From NCBI RefSeq assembly GCF_000695685.1, contig NZ_JFFR01000025.1:186001-250000 (forward strand): 64,000 nt of DNA. The letters are read 5' to 3'. The position numbers were made by a program, and so were the translations under genes. Below are positions 1-8,677 of this stretch, piece after piece; position 1 is the stretch's first letter; each line of letters begins with the position of its first letter. Origin of the DNA: Vibrio fortis. GTDB lineage: Bacteria > Pseudomonadota > Gammaproteobacteria > Enterobacterales > Vibrionaceae. The notes beneath the pieces were generated by a model. That model saw nothing but the letters and a program-made list of their open reading frames with translations, did no database searches and was not told where the DNA came from.

Positions 1-24
1 TAAATCTTTTCGCATCTCGCCACC

Positions 25-71
25 CGAATCCCGTATCTGCTCCTAAAACTATTCGAATCTCGCATCTGCTC
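25..71. repeat. Short degenerate direct repeat at window edge
   Basis: Two 18-base copies (25-42 and 54-71) share CGAATC-CG-ATCTGCTC and differ at two positions; the bases before them (11-20) carry a further partial copy. They sit immediately downstream of the leftward channel gene. Tandem motifs of this type (CGAATCTCGCATCT-like) are, as I recall, scattered through Vibrio genomes. No function can be read from them, and more copies may lie outside the window. Confidence 0.5.
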
Positions 72-914
72 TTAGTTATCCTCAACCACAACTCGCTTAT
101 CAGGATCAGCCAACTCGCTGCCACAATGCTTACAATGGAGAGCATCTGAATCGTGGCCTGAGCGATTGCAGTTTGGACACTTCACTAGCTCTTTATGTGC
201 ATTCATTTCATTACTCAGTTCAGCGGTAATAATGCCTGTTGGTACTGCCAGAATTGAGTAACCCAAAAGCATGGTCAGTGACGCAATAGCTTTTCCGAGT
301 ACCGTCTGAGGAACGATATCGCCATAGCCAACGGTTGTGATGGTTACGATCGCCCAATAAATGCTTTGTGGAATGCTGGTGAAGCCATTATCCGGCCCTT
401 CGATAACAAAGATGAGCGAGCCAAAAATGGTTACCAAGATACCCACGGTACTAAAGAAGATCAGAATCTTACGCCTTGCATGTAATAGCGAGCGCAAGAG
501 GATGTTGGAGTCCTGCAGATAGCGAACCAACTTTAGGATGCGGAAAATGCGCATCACACGAAGCAGCCTGATCACGCCCATAAACGATGCCCCCGGAAAG
601 AGTATCGCTAGATAGGTTGGTAAAATCGCAAGCAGGTCGACCACACCATAGAAGCTGGTGGCGTAGGATTTAGGTTTTGGTGAGCAATACAGCCTCAATA
701 GATACTCAATTGTAAACAGTGCCGTAAAGGTGTACTCAATATAGCGTAGCTCTTGTGACCACGCCGTCATTACGTTAGGCAGTGACTCGAGAATCAAAAC
801 CACTAAAGACGCAATAATGGCAATGATCAACGAGATATCAAAGATACGCCCCGCTCGGGTATGTGTACCAAAAATGATGACATAGAGATGATGCTTAAGA
901 GAGTGTCGAGGCAT
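72..914 (-). CDS. Voltage-gated-type potassium channel (ion transporter family) with C-terminal zinc ribbon
   Basis: A 280-residue inner-membrane protein of the six-helix ion-transport family. The first about 150 residues hold hydrophobic helices, including an Arg-rich S4-like segment (VIRLLRVMRIFRILKLVRYL, about residues 115-134). The pore loop carries the K+ selectivity filter TVGYGD at about residues 194-199, followed by a last membrane helix. The cytoplasmic tail ends in a CX2C-X11-CX2C motif (CPNC ... CKHC, about residues 245-262), which looks like a small zinc ribbon. K+-selective conductance is inferred from the filter; gating by voltage is plausible from S4 but not shown. The ribosome-binding site before the ATG is weak. 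It is a single gene with no clear operon partner. Confidence 0.85.
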   Translation of the reverse strand: MPRHSLKHHLYVIIFGTHTRAGRIFDISLIIAIIASLVVLILESLPNVMTAWSQELRYIEYTFTALFTIEYLLRLYCSPKPKSYATSFYGVVDLLAILPTYLAILFPGASFMGVIRLLRVMRIFRILKLVRYLQDSNILLRSLLHARRKILIFFSTVGILVTIFGSLIFVIEGPDNGFTSIPQSIYWAIVTITTVGYGDIVPQTVLGKAIASLTMLLGYSILAVPTGIITAELSNEMNAHKELVKCPNCNRSGHDSDALHCKHCGSELADPDKRVVVEDN

Positions 915-974
915 GGTTGTAAAAATGTGCTTATTGTAATGACTTGGTAAACATCATACTCGGTTGAAATAAAT

Positions 975-1007
975 GAGGCGAGTGAAAGCCTGTGCTTTAC
1001 TCGCCTC
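975..1007 (-). terminator. Terminator downstream of ychE
   Basis: A GC-rich hairpin with arms GAGGCGAGTGAAAGC / GCTTTACTCGCCTC (one bulged base) and a 4-nt loop. In the leftward direction it is followed by a T-rich but interrupted tail. It fits termination of the leftward ychE gene. Confidence 0.6.
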
Positions 1008-1044
1008 GATAGCGTTTTTTAGCGTCGGTTAAACGTTTTCTTTA

Positions 1045-1683
1045 TTACGCTAAACCTGGGAATAAGTTGCGAAGACCGTTAGCAATGAACTCGATACCCA
1101 GTGCACCAAGAATCAGACCCATGATACGCGTGATCACGTTGATGCCTGTTTGGCCTAGGAAGCGCACAATCACGGGTGCAGAACGGAACAGTAGCCATGA
1201 ACAGGTTGCAAAAGCGACGATGCTGATGCCAATACCTACAGTATCAATGGCCGCTGGGTAGCGAGAACCGTAAACAATGGTTGAACTGATCGCACCTGGA
1301 CCTGCCATGAGCGGCATCGCAAGAGGTACTACACCAATTTGCTCTCTGCTCACGTATTCTGACTTCTCTTGTTTGTTCTGCTTATCTTCACCCAATTTAC
1401 CGCTCATCATTGAAAACGCGATGCTAAGAAGCAGTAAACCACCGGCTACTCGGAACGAGTCCAAAGAGATGCTGAACATGTCTAATAGCATTTGTCCTGC
1501 GACTAACGACACAATCAATATAACCGCTACAGCGACGTTAGCCTGTAATGCAGTTCGATTCCTCTCTTCAGGCGGCATATGTGCCGTGAGAGAAACGAAT
1601 ACAGGCATGATACCAATAGGGTTTACAGCAGCGACAAGCCCAAGGAAGAATTGCAGAAATATTGCGAGTTCTAAACCTTGCAT
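1045..1683 (-). CDS. ychE: MarC/YchE family inner-membrane protein
   Basis: A 212-residue, six-helix membrane protein of the MarC (UPF0056) family. The N-terminal NPIGIMPVFVSL motif, the PLMAGPGAIS motif in mid-protein and the C-terminal RIMGLILGALGIEFI helix are typical. In E. coli the family member YchE lies next to adhE, and the same neighbourhood holds here with adhE divergent. MarC proteins are often labelled amino-acid (NAAT) transporters because of one archaeal homologue; the substrate of this one cannot be told from sequence. About 640 bp separate it from adhE. Confidence 0.85.
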   Translation of the reverse strand: MQGLELAIFLQFFLGLVAAVNPIGIMPVFVSLTAHMPPEERNRTALQANVAVAVILIVSLVAGQMLLDMFSISLDSFRVAGGLLLLSIAFSMMSGKLGEDKQNKQEKSEYVSREQIGVVPLAMPLMAGPGAISSTIVYGSRYPAAIDTVGIGISIVAFATCSWLLFRSAPVIVRFLGQTGINVITRIMGLILGALGIEFIANGLRNLFPGLA

Positions 1684-2321
1684 GAGAGCGATCTCCAGTT
1701 AGCGTTAATAGTAAAGTGACTTTGATCTGACCTATATCAGAGTGCGTAATGTAAGGGACAAATTCAAAGAGTGCGAATGAAAAAAACTAACCTGAAAAGG
1801 GGGCTGTTTTTTAGAAAAACTAATTGAGTGATAGATGTGTAATTTGAATGTTGCGGGATGTTGTTTGGTGTTTCATGTTGTAACTTGATTTGATCTAAAT
1901 GTTATCTCGCGCACGCTTTTAATAAAAATTATGACAGTTTCTCCCCCGTTGCAACGGGATGGATATACTCTCAGTAGCACAATTTTTGCCGTGTACATGT
2001 AAGTGAGCTGATTAAAAATGAAACTTTTTTACAGAATATGACATTAATTAGAAAAAAACTATCCGTTTGCCTGTTTTTTGTACGAATGCAAATTGTGATT
2101 TTAGTCTATATAAATCATGAGTTTATGGATGTTTTTGCGATTGCCTTACCACTTATTGGTTAATTCCTTTTGGGTAACTGATCTGGGTCAATTTTTTTCA
2201 TACACTGAAATAATATACTCAGTTCCGAAAGCAATTTACTAATAACGCTGTTGGCAAACGAGTGATGACACAGTGAAATTAATAAAAAGTTTTTAATATT
2301 TATTATTTTAGGAGATCCACC
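1684..2321. other. Long divergent regulatory region between ychE and adhE
   Basis: A 638-bp AT-rich stretch with no plausible gene. It must contain the promoters of ychE (leftward) and adhE (rightward), with a long adhE leader likely, as in E. coli. One FNR-like palindrome is annotated separately at 2178-2191. I see no small RNA, riboswitch or terminator here. Confidence 0.6.
2178..2191 (+). promoter_or_regulatory. FNR-like site upstream of adhE
   Basis: CTGAT-CTGG-GTCAA matches the FNR consensus TTGAT-N4-ATCAA at eight of ten arm positions with the right spacing. It lies 131 bp before the adhE ATG. Oxygen control of adhE is established in enterics; use of this site here is inferred. Confidence 0.4.
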
Positions 2322-5027
2322 ATGCCTGTAACTAACTTAGCTGAACTAGATGCTCTAGTAGCACGCGTTAAAGCAGCACAAGAAGAGTTCGCAACTTTCT
2401 CTCAAGAAAAAGTAGATGCAATCTTCCGCGCAGCTTCTCTTGCAGCTAACCATGCTCGTATCCCGCTAGCTCAACAAGCGGTAGCAGAATCTGGAATGGG
2501 TATTGTTGAAGATAAGGTAATCAAAAACCACTTCGCGTCAGAATTCATCTACAACAAATACAAAGACGAAAAAACTTGTGGCATCTTAGAAGAAGATGAC
2601 AACCTAGGTACAATGACTATCGCAGAACCTGTAGGTATCATCTGTGGTATCGTACCAACAACTAACCCAACTTCTACTGCGATCTTTAAGTCTCTTATCT
2701 CACTTAAAACTCGTAACGGCATCATCTTCTCTCCACACCCACGTGCGAAGAACTCTACAAACGATGCAGCGAAACTTGTACTAGACGCAGCAGTAGCAGC
2801 GGGTGCTCCAAAAGACATCATCGGTTGGATCGACCAACCATCTGTAGAGCTTTCTAACGCTCTTATGAAGCACGACGGTATCGCACTTATCCTTGCAACT
2901 GGTGGTCCAGGCATGGTTAAAGCAGCATACTCTTCTGGTAAGCCAGCAATCGGTGTAGGTGCAGGTAACGTTCCTGTAGTTATCGATGAAACAGCTGACA
3001 TCAAACGTGCTGTAGCTTCTATCCTAATGTCTAAGACTTTCGATAACGGCGTAGTATGTGCTTCTGAGCAAGCAGCTATCGTAGTTAGCGAAGTATACGA
3101 CGAAGTAAAAGAGCGTTTCGCTTCTCACAAAGCTCACGTTCTATCTAAAGCTGACGCTGACAAAGTACGTAAAGTACTTCTAATCGACGGCAACCTAAAC
3201 GCGAAAATCGTAGGTCAACCTGCTCCAGCAATCGCTGAAATGGCTGGTGTTAAAGTTCCTGCAGACACTAAAGTGCTTGTTGGTGAAGGTCTAGGTAAAG
3301 TTTCTTACGATGACGAATTCGCTCACGAGAAACTGTCTCCAACTCTAGGTCTATTCCGTGCTGACAACTTCGAAGACGCAGTTGCTCAAGCGGTAACTAT
3401 GGTTGAAATCGGTGGTATCGGTCACACATCTGGTCTTTACACTAACCAAGACGTTAACGCAGACCGCATCCGTTACTTCGGTGACAAGATGAAGACTGCA
3501 CGTATCCTTGTAAACATCCCAACTACTCACGGTGGTATCGGTGACCTTTACAACTTTAACGTAGCACCGTCTCTAACTCTTGGTTGTGGTTCTTGGGGTG
3601 GTAACTCTATCTCTGAGAACGTAGGTCCTAAGCACCTTATCAACAAGAAAACTGTAGCTAAGCGAGCTGAAAACATGTTGTGGCACAAACTACCTAAGTC
3701 TATCTACTTCCGTCGTGGTAGCCTTCCAATCGCAATGAGCGACCTAGAAGGTAAGAAACGCGCATTCCTAGTAACTGACCGTTTCCTATTCAACAACGGT
3801 TACGCTGATGAAGTAGTTAAACTGCTTAAAGAGCAAGGCATCGAAGTTCAAACATTCTTCGACGTAGAAGCGGATCCAACACTATCTGTTGTTGAGAAAG
3901 GTGCAGAAGCAATGAAGAGCTTCCAACCTGACGTAATCCTAGCTCTAGGTGGTGGTTCACCAATGGATGCTGCGAAGATCATGTGGGTTATGTACGAGCA
4001 CCCAGAAACTCACTTCGAAGAACTAGCAATGCGCTTTATGGATATCCGTAAACGTATCTACAAGTTCCCTAAAATGGGTAAGAAAGCTGAGCTTGTATGT
4101 ATCACTACAACTTCAGGTACTGGTTCAGAAGTTACTCCATTCGCGGTTGTTACTGACGACAAGACTGGTGCTAAGTACCCACTAGCTGACTACGAAATCA
4201 CGCCAAACATGGCTATCGTTGATGCTAACCTAGTAATGAACATGCCTAAGTCTCTAACAGCATTCGGTGGTTACGATGCAGTAACTCACGCTCTAGAAGC
4301 TTACGTATCTGTTCTTGCTAACGAATACTCTGATGGTCAAGCGCTACAAGCACTTAAGATGCTTAAAGAGTACCTACCATCAAGCTACGCGAACGGTGCA
4401 AACGACCCAATCGCTCGTGAGAAAGTACACAACGCAGCAACTATCGCTGGTGTAGCATTCGCGAACGCATTCCTAGGTGTTTGTCACTCTATGGCGCACA
4501 AGATTGGTGCTGAGTTCCACCTACCACACGGTCTGGCGAACGCACTACTAATCTCTAACGTGGTACGTTACAACGCGAACGATAACCCAACTAAGCAGAC
4601 TGCATTCTCTCAGTACGACCGTCCACAAGCACGTCGTCGTTACGCTGAAGTTGCTGACCACCTAGGCCTAAGCCAAGCTGGTGACCGCACTGCTCAGAAG
4701 ATTGAACGTCTACTAGCATGGCTAGACGAGCTGAAAGGCGACCTAGACATTCCTAAGTCAATCAAAGAAGCGGGTGTTTCTGAAGCTGACTTCGTAGCTA
4801 AGCTTGATGAACTAGCGGTAGAAGCGTTCGATGACCAATGTACTGGTGCGAACCCACGTTACCCACTAATCACTGAGCTTAAAGACGTACTACTAGCGTC
4901 TTACCACGGCCAAGCTTACGTTGAAGGTGAAACTTTCGAAGGTACTACTGTAATCCTTAAGAAAGCTGACCAAAAACCAGCAGAAGCTAAAGCGCCAAAA
5001 GCTAAAAAAGAAAAAGCTGACGCTTAA
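2322..5027 (+). CDS. adhE: Bifunctional acetaldehyde-CoA / alcohol dehydrogenase
   Basis: A 901-residue fusion enzyme that converts acetyl-CoA to acetaldehyde and then ethanol, reoxidising NADH during fermentation. The N-terminal half is the CoA-acylating aldehyde dehydrogenase, with the nucleophile in NGVVCASEQA (about residues 242-251). The C-terminal half is an iron-dependent alcohol dehydrogenase with the NAD-binding GGGSPMDAAK and the metal-site region GVCHSMAHKIGAEFHLPHG. Family proteins oligomerise into spirosomes. The length is normal for AdhE, apart from a Lys/Ala-rich tail (about the last 20 residues). A strong ribosome-binding site (AGGAG) precedes the ATG, and the codon use is strongly biased, as in highly expressed Vibrio genes. 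Confidence 0.97.
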   Translation: MPVTNLAELDALVARVKAAQEEFATFSQEKVDAIFRAASLAANHARIPLAQQAVAESGMGIVEDKVIKNHFASEFIYNKYKDEKTCGILEEDDNLGTMTIAEPVGIICGIVPTTNPTSTAIFKSLISLKTRNGIIFSPHPRAKNSTNDAAKLVLDAAVAAGAPKDIIGWIDQPSVELSNALMKHDGIALILATGGPGMVKAAYSSGKPAIGVGAGNVPVVIDETADIKRAVASILMSKTFDNGVVCASEQAAIVVSEVYDEVKERFASHKAHVLSKADADKVRKVLLIDGNLNAKIVGQPAPAIAEMAGVKVPADTKVLVGEGLGKVSYDDEFAHEKLSPTLGLFRADNFEDAVAQAVTMVEIGGIGHTSGLYTNQDVNADRIRYFGDKMKTARILVNIPTTHGGIGDLYNFNVAPSLTLGCGSWGGNSISENVGPKHLINKKTVAKRAENMLWHKLPKSIYFRRGSLPIAMSDLEGKKRAFLVTDRFLFNNGYADEVVKLLKEQGIEVQTFFDVEADPTLSVVEKGAEAMKSFQPDVILALGGGSPMDAAKIMWVMYEHPETHFEELAMRFMDIRKRIYKFPKMGKKAELVCITTTSGTGSEVTPFAVVTDDKTGAKYPLADYEITPNMAIVDANLVMNMPKSLTAFGGYDAVTHALEAYVSVLANEYSDGQALQALKMLKEYLPSSYANGANDPIAREKVHNAATIAGVAFANAFLGVCHSMAHKIGAEFHLPHGLANALLISNVVRYNANDNPTKQTAFSQYDRPQARRRYAEVADHLGLSQAGDRTAQKIERLLAWLDELKGDLDIPKSIKEAGVSEADFVAKLDELAVEAFDDQCTGANPRYPLITELKDVLLASYHGQAYVEGETFEGTTVILKKADQKPAEAKAPKAKKEKADA

Positions 5028-5090
5028 TTAGATTCAGTTTTGAGATAGATTTTCGCTAGCACGTTAATCTACAATCGGGAAAAGAACAAA

Positions 5091-5120
5091 GCCCCAGTCG
5101 AGAGACTGGGGCTTTTTTTT
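5091..5120 (+). terminator. adhE terminator
   Basis: A perfect 9-bp GC-rich stem (GCCCCAGTC / GACTGGGGC) with a GAGA loop, followed by eight T. It lies 64 bp past the adhE stop. Confidence 0.92.
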
Positions 5121-5157
5121 GACCTTTAACTTAGCGAATAAAGAATTGAGAGAAAGA

Positions 5158-5841
5158 TTAAACCTCGGCCGCGACTACTCGTCCGCTAAAGTAGTCGTTG
5201 GATATGATGTATTCCGCGGTTCGGGTGAGTTCATCTTGAAGCTGAGCCCAGTGACACTTATTGAGTTTGCCATCGGCATTATGGATAGCAGGAATCACAC
5301 CACCAACACGAATATTGAAAGGCGTCAGTTCTTTGGCCCAACTATGGGTGAAACCGGTGATCATTGAGTTAGCACTCTCTAAGCCAGACATGTCTTTAAA
5401 GTCATCGTGGGATATTACATTAACAATTACCCCTTGTTTGTTCGCTTGACGCAGCCTATCGACACTTGCTTGTCCAAACGAGAAAAGGGTAGAGGCCATC
5501 GCTGACAGATTATCAATAAAGCAGCTAACGGGCTGTGAACCGGTGAGCGTTGGCATAGGAGTGCTCACCCAGTTATTGACTAAAACATCGGGAGTTGTGC
5601 CAAACGTAAGCTGAATGAAGTCAAAAACCTTGAGAATGGTTTGGCTGTCATAGCGCTCTATTGGGTAGCTATAGACCGACGTCGAATAGCGAGAACAAAG
5701 TTGGTAGGTTTCATCTAGGCTAGCGCTGTCAATATCGCAAAGAATCACGGTCGCACCCAGATTCACAAAATGATTTGCGATGGTTCCCCCGAGTTGCGAC
5801 CCCGCGGATGTCACCAATATGATAGAGCTTTTAATTTCCAT
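5158..5841 (-). CDS. Short-chain dehydrogenase/reductase homologue lacking the catalytic Tyr-Lys pair
   Basis: A 227-residue Rossmann-fold protein of the SDR family. The cofactor motif is altered (TSAGSQLG in place of TGxxxGIG), the NNAG motif reads NNWV, and the active-site YxxxK is replaced: where SDRs read YSASKAAL the protein reads ESANSMIT. The Ser of the triad may be the one in VNVISHDD. The C-terminal GFTHSWAKELTPFNIRVGGV is clearly SDR-like, so the alignment is reliable. I infer a non-catalytic or repurposed SDR. The chosen ATG sits just before the first beta strand with AGGT upstream; a longer start at 5886 is possible. It converges on adhE. Confidence 0.8.
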   Translation of the reverse strand: MEIKSSIILVTSAGSQLGGTIANHFVNLGATVILCDIDSASLDETYQLCSRYSTSVYSYPIERYDSQTILKVFDFIQLTFGTTPDVLVNNWVSTPMPTLTGSQPVSCFIDNLSAMASTLFSFGQASVDRLRQANKQGVIVNVISHDDFKDMSGLESANSMITGFTHSWAKELTPFNIRVGGVIPAIHNADGKLNKCHWAQLQDELTRTAEYIISNDYFSGRVVAAEV

Positions 5842-6018
5842 TCCTAGACCTAAATGAGTAGTAGTGGTTAGGTAAGGATGGGTCAAAAAATGTACGATCG
5901 GTGTGAATTAGTTCAAAGTAAGCAGCGAAAAAACAGAACTTTATATGAACTTGGCGACAGCTCACACTTTGGGGGTATGCGTGTGAAATACATCACGCTT
6001 ATTTATGGATTTTAGTGA

Positions 6019-6522
6019 TTAAGCCTGTGCCTGGATATGGAACTGACGCTGAGCCGTGGTTAGCTCGTTGTACAATGTCGCATGTGGCAGTTCAGTTGCT
6101 GGTTGCTTGGCGAGTTTGCGGCGCTCATGTGTAGAAAGGTTGTGGTAAACCTCTTCTGGAAAATCATGTGTCCCTTCGGGCATGAAAGCCAATGCTTCTG
6201 GGGTTAGGTAATGATTCAGCTTGGCGCTAGGGAGTCCGGCTTGGTGAAAGCCTTGCGACTGTTTTGCTGAGATCTCATATGAAGATTGGTTCGAGCGTAA
6301 AGGCTGCGGCTCTGCGACACCAAATTGTTGGCGCAATTTACTTTCTGTTGTCTCTTCTACTGACAAAACATCCAGAGGCGTGTTATCACGAACATCATCG
6401 GAAAACATAGACAGCAGCAACGCGAAATCGGCACGGCGACCTTGTTCAACCGCTTGGTTGATTCCAGTCCCGAACTTGAGTTCGTTAATAATGACGTTAT
6501 TGTCGAGTGTGTTTACTTGCAT
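6019..6522 (-). CDS. Hypothetical protein
   Basis: A 167-residue soluble protein that I do not recognise. There is no signal peptide, membrane helix or metal motif. The N-terminal part has a helix-like run (NQAVEQGRRADFALLLSMFS), the middle is Gln/Ser-rich, and the tail contains HNLSTHERRKLAKQ, which looks helical and basic. The ATG at 6522 is preferred over one at 6543 because AGAGAGG lies just upstream of it. It is leftward, between the SDR homologue and sodB, and the sodB terminator separates it from sodB, so it probably has its own promoter. Intact coding over this length and a good ribosome-binding site support a real gene. Confidence 0.7.
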   Translation of the reverse strand: MQVNTLDNNVIINELKFGTGINQAVEQGRRADFALLLSMFSDDVRDNTPLDVLSVEETTESKLRQQFGVAEPQPLRSNQSSYEISAKQSQGFHQAGLPSAKLNHYLTPEALAFMPEGTHDFPEEVYHNLSTHERRKLAKQPATELPHATLYNELTTAQRQFHIQAQA

Positions 6523-6640
6523 GGTGCCTCTCTTTGGATACACCTATAACGGCAAGCTTGGTTCAAACTTTAGTGTTTAAATCGATTAAGTAATTGATTG
6601 GTTTTATTTTAATCAGGAGGAGAGGAGAAGTGTCAAAAAC

Positions 6641-6668
6641 AAAAAAGCCCACGCATGCGTGAGCTTTT
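6641..6668 (-). terminator. sodB terminator
   Basis: Stem GCTCACGC / GCGTGGGC (one G-T pair) around a short AT loop. It is followed on the minus strand by six T (AAAAAA at 6641-6646). Confidence 0.85.
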
Positions 6669-6690
6669 ATCAGAATCAGCTAAGTGCTAA

Positions 6691-7275
6691 TTATTTAGCT
6701 AGGTTCGCTGCAACGAATTCCCAGTTAACTAGAGCCCAGAAAGCGTTCATGTAGTCTGGACGTACGTTACGGAAATCGATGTAGTAAGCGTGTTCCCATA
6801 GGTCAACAGTTAGAAGTGGAGTAACACCTTCTTCTGTTAGAGGAGTCGCTGCGTTAGACGTGTTAACGATCTCTAGAGAACCGTCAGCATTCTTAACAAG
6901 CCAAGTCCAAGAAGAACCGAAGTTGTTGATTGCTGAATCAGTGAATTTTGCTTTGAACTCTTCGAAAGAGCCAAATGAAGCATTGATTGCGTCTGCAACT
7001 GCACCTGTTGGTTCGCCGCCAGCTTTAGGAGCTAGACAGTGCCAGTAGAAAGTGTGGTTCCAGATTTGAGCTGCGTTGTTGAATACGCCACCAGTAGAAG
7101 TCTTGATGATCTCTTCTAGTGTTTTACCTTCGAACTCAGTACCAGGGATAAGACCGTTTAGCTTAACAACGTAAGTGTTGTGGTGCTTACCGTGGTGGAA
7201 ATCTAGAGTCTCTGCAGAGATGTGTGGTTCTAGTGCGTCTTTCGCGTAAGGTAGAGCTGGTAGTTCAAATGCCAT
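6691..7275 (-). CDS. sodB: Iron superoxide dismutase
   Basis: A 194-residue cytoplasmic Fe-superoxide dismutase that converts superoxide to hydrogen peroxide and oxygen. The four metal ligands are visible: His in [12 protein letters not shown], His in [10 protein letters not shown], and Asp and His in [12 protein letters not shown]. The [15 protein letters not shown] region and the length fit SodB rather than Mn-type SodA. A good ribosome-binding site (GGAGAA) precedes the ATG. It is a single gene with its own terminator, divergent from grxD. In enterics sodB is raised by iron through Fur and the RyhB RNA; I could not identify a pairing site here. Confidence 0.96.
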   Translation of the reverse strand: MAFELPALPYAKDALEPHISAETLDFHHGKHHNTYVVKLNGLIPGTEFEGKTLEEIIKTSTGGVFNNAAQIWNHTFYWHCLAPKAGGEPTGAVADAINASFGSFEEFKAKFTDSAINNFGSSWTWLVKNADGSLEIVNTSNAATPLTEEGVTPLLTVDLWEHAYYIDFRNVRPDYMNAFWALVNWEFVAANLAK

Positions 7276-7543
7276 TGCTCAATTCTCCATTGATATGAAA
7301 GAGTTACCTCTTTCGATTGCTTCCAGTGATATTTATTATTCATAGCTTACTTTTTGCAGGCTACGGTCAATTTGCTGACTTGCGATATAGTTTAGCAAGT
7401 TTTTACTTTATTAAAAGCACATTTGTGTGATTTTCTATTAAATCTTACTCTAACTCTTTAACCATTTTTTTTATATGGTTTTTATTCTTGGGGTTTGGGG
7501 TAGAATAAAGGCAATAAAGCCGTAATCCATTAACGAGGAAGCA

Positions 7544-7879
7544 ATGGAAACTATCGATAAAATCAAACAGCAAATTGAAGAAAATGCCATTCTACTTTAC
7601 ATGAAAGGTTCTCCTAAACTACCAAGCTGTGGTTTTTCTTCTCAAGCATCTCAAGCGCTAATGGCATGTGGTGAAAAGTTTGCTTACGTAGACATCCTAC
7701 AAAACCCTGACATTCGTGCAGAGCTACCAGCTTACGCACAGTGGCCAACATTCCCACAACTTTGGGTTGAAGGTGAGCTGATCGGTGGTTGTGACATCAT
7801 TCTTGAGATGTTCCAAAAAGGCGAACTTCAGCCTCTTATTAAAGAAGCAGCAGCGAAAGTTGCTGGCGATGAAGCATAA
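7544..7879 (+). CDS. grxD: Monothiol glutaredoxin Grx4
   Basis: A 111-residue CGFS-type glutaredoxin. The active site is in PKLPSCGFSSQ (about residues 24-34), followed by the glutathione-binding WPTFPQLWV and the GGCDII segment. Proteins of this family carry [2Fe-2S] clusters bridged by glutathione, and pair with BolA proteins in iron-sulfur delivery and iron sensing. An AGGA ribosome-binding site precedes the ATG. It is divergent from sodB and followed by a terminator, then by a DsbA-like thioredoxin-fold gene. Confidence 0.95.
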   Translation: METIDKIKQQIEENAILLYMKGSPKLPSCGFSSQASQALMACGEKFAYVDILQNPDIRAELPAYAQWPTFPQLWVEGELIGGCDIILEMFQKGELQPLIKEAAAKVAGDEA

Positions 7880-7911
7880 GAGCTGAGCTTTTTAGCGACA
7901 CTCAATGAGAA

Positions 7912-7936
7912 AAGGGGCCGTTGGGCTCCTTTTTTA
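7912..7936 (+). terminator. grxD terminator
   Basis: Stem AAGGGGCC / GGCTCCTT with a GTTG loop and a run of T at the 3' side. It overlaps the leader of the next gene, so partial readthrough could express both. Confidence 0.75.
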
Positions 7937-7955
7937 TTGGTATAAGGGAAATGCA

Positions 7956-8582
7956 ATGAATGTAAAACTTCACTATGTCCACGATCCAATGTGCAGTTGG
8001 TGTTGGGGATACAAGCCAACATTAAAACTTCTTAAACAGCAGTTGCCTGCGAGCATCGAATTTAACTACGTGGTTGGTGGCCTTGCACCGGATTCTGATG
8101 AGCCTATGTCAGATGAGATGAAGCAAAAGCTGCAAGCGATTTGGAAGCAGATTGAAGCGAAACTTGGTACTGAGTTTAACCACGAATTTTGGACTGAGTG
8201 CAAACCAGTTCGCAGTACTTACCCTGCTTGCCGTGCCGTCATTGCTGCTGGATTCCAAGATCACTATGAAGAGATGTTAGAAGCGATTCAACATGCATAT
8301 TATCTGCGTGCGATGTTGCCACATAGTGTTGAAACTCATCTCCAATTAGCTGAAGAGCTTGGAATGAATGTGCAGCAATTTGAAAATGATCTGTCTGGTA
8401 AGCTTTTGGAAGGCGAGTTAGACGACCAGTTGAGCTTCAAAGAGGCGATGGGGGTTTACTCTTACCCAACGTTAATGCTTGAAGTTGATGGTATTTTTAC
8501 AGAAGTCGAGCTGGACTACCTTTCCACTGAAGCGACGCTTAAGTCGATTAGAGAAATCATCCTAAAGAACACGCCCGCCTAG
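7956..8582 (+). CDS. Cytoplasmic DsbA-family thioredoxin-fold protein with CSWC motif
   Basis: A 208-residue DsbA/FrnE-type protein. Beta strand 1 is followed directly by the putative redox motif CSWC (residues 12-15 in HDPMCSWCWGYKP). The helical insertion fills the middle, and the cis-Pro loop is GVYSYPTLML. There is no signal peptide, so it should act in the cytoplasm, unlike true DsbA. Family relatives include FrnE and 2-hydroxychromene-2-carboxylate isomerases; the exact substrate is unknown. Start 7956 is chosen for its AAGGGA ribosome-binding site and because upstream codons would cross the grxD terminator. Confidence 0.82.
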   Translation: MNVKLHYVHDPMCSWCWGYKPTLKLLKQQLPASIEFNYVVGGLAPDSDEPMSDEMKQKLQAIWKQIEAKLGTEFNHEFWTECKPVRSTYPACRAVIAAGFQDHYEEMLEAIQHAYYLRAMLPHSVETHLQLAEELGMNVQQFENDLSGKLLEGELDDQLSFKEAMGVYSYPTLMLEVDGIFTEVELDYLSTEATLKSIREIILKNTPA

Positions 8583-8650
8583 TTTTGTTAGAGTTTGCAG
8601 TTAGCGCAATCCAATACAGAGTGCTTGGCGAACGTGTTTATTAGCTCGAT

Positions 8651-8677
8651 AAAGGTTTACTCATATGAGTAAGCCTT
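8651..8677 (-). terminator. Palindromic hairpin over the end of the sensor kinase gene
   Basis: A near-perfect palindrome with AAAGGTTTACTCA and TGAGTAAGCCTTT arms spans the kinase stop codon. There is no clear T tract after it, so termination is uncertain. Confidence 0.4.

Noticed and set aside
2205..2222. CTG...CAG palindrome upstream of adhE as a LexA box
   Set aside because: The spacing is 12, not 10, so it does not fit the SOS consensus.
2549..3004. A 151-codon open frame opposite adhE
   Set aside because: It is a shadow of the strongly biased adhE codons, without a ribosome-binding site; the other opposite-strand frames in rnfC, uvrB, metG and the kinase are of the same kind.
5842..5886. 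Upstream ATG of the SDR homologue
   Set aside because: The added Thr-rich residues precede the first beta strand without homology, and the internal ATG has AGGT at good spacing.
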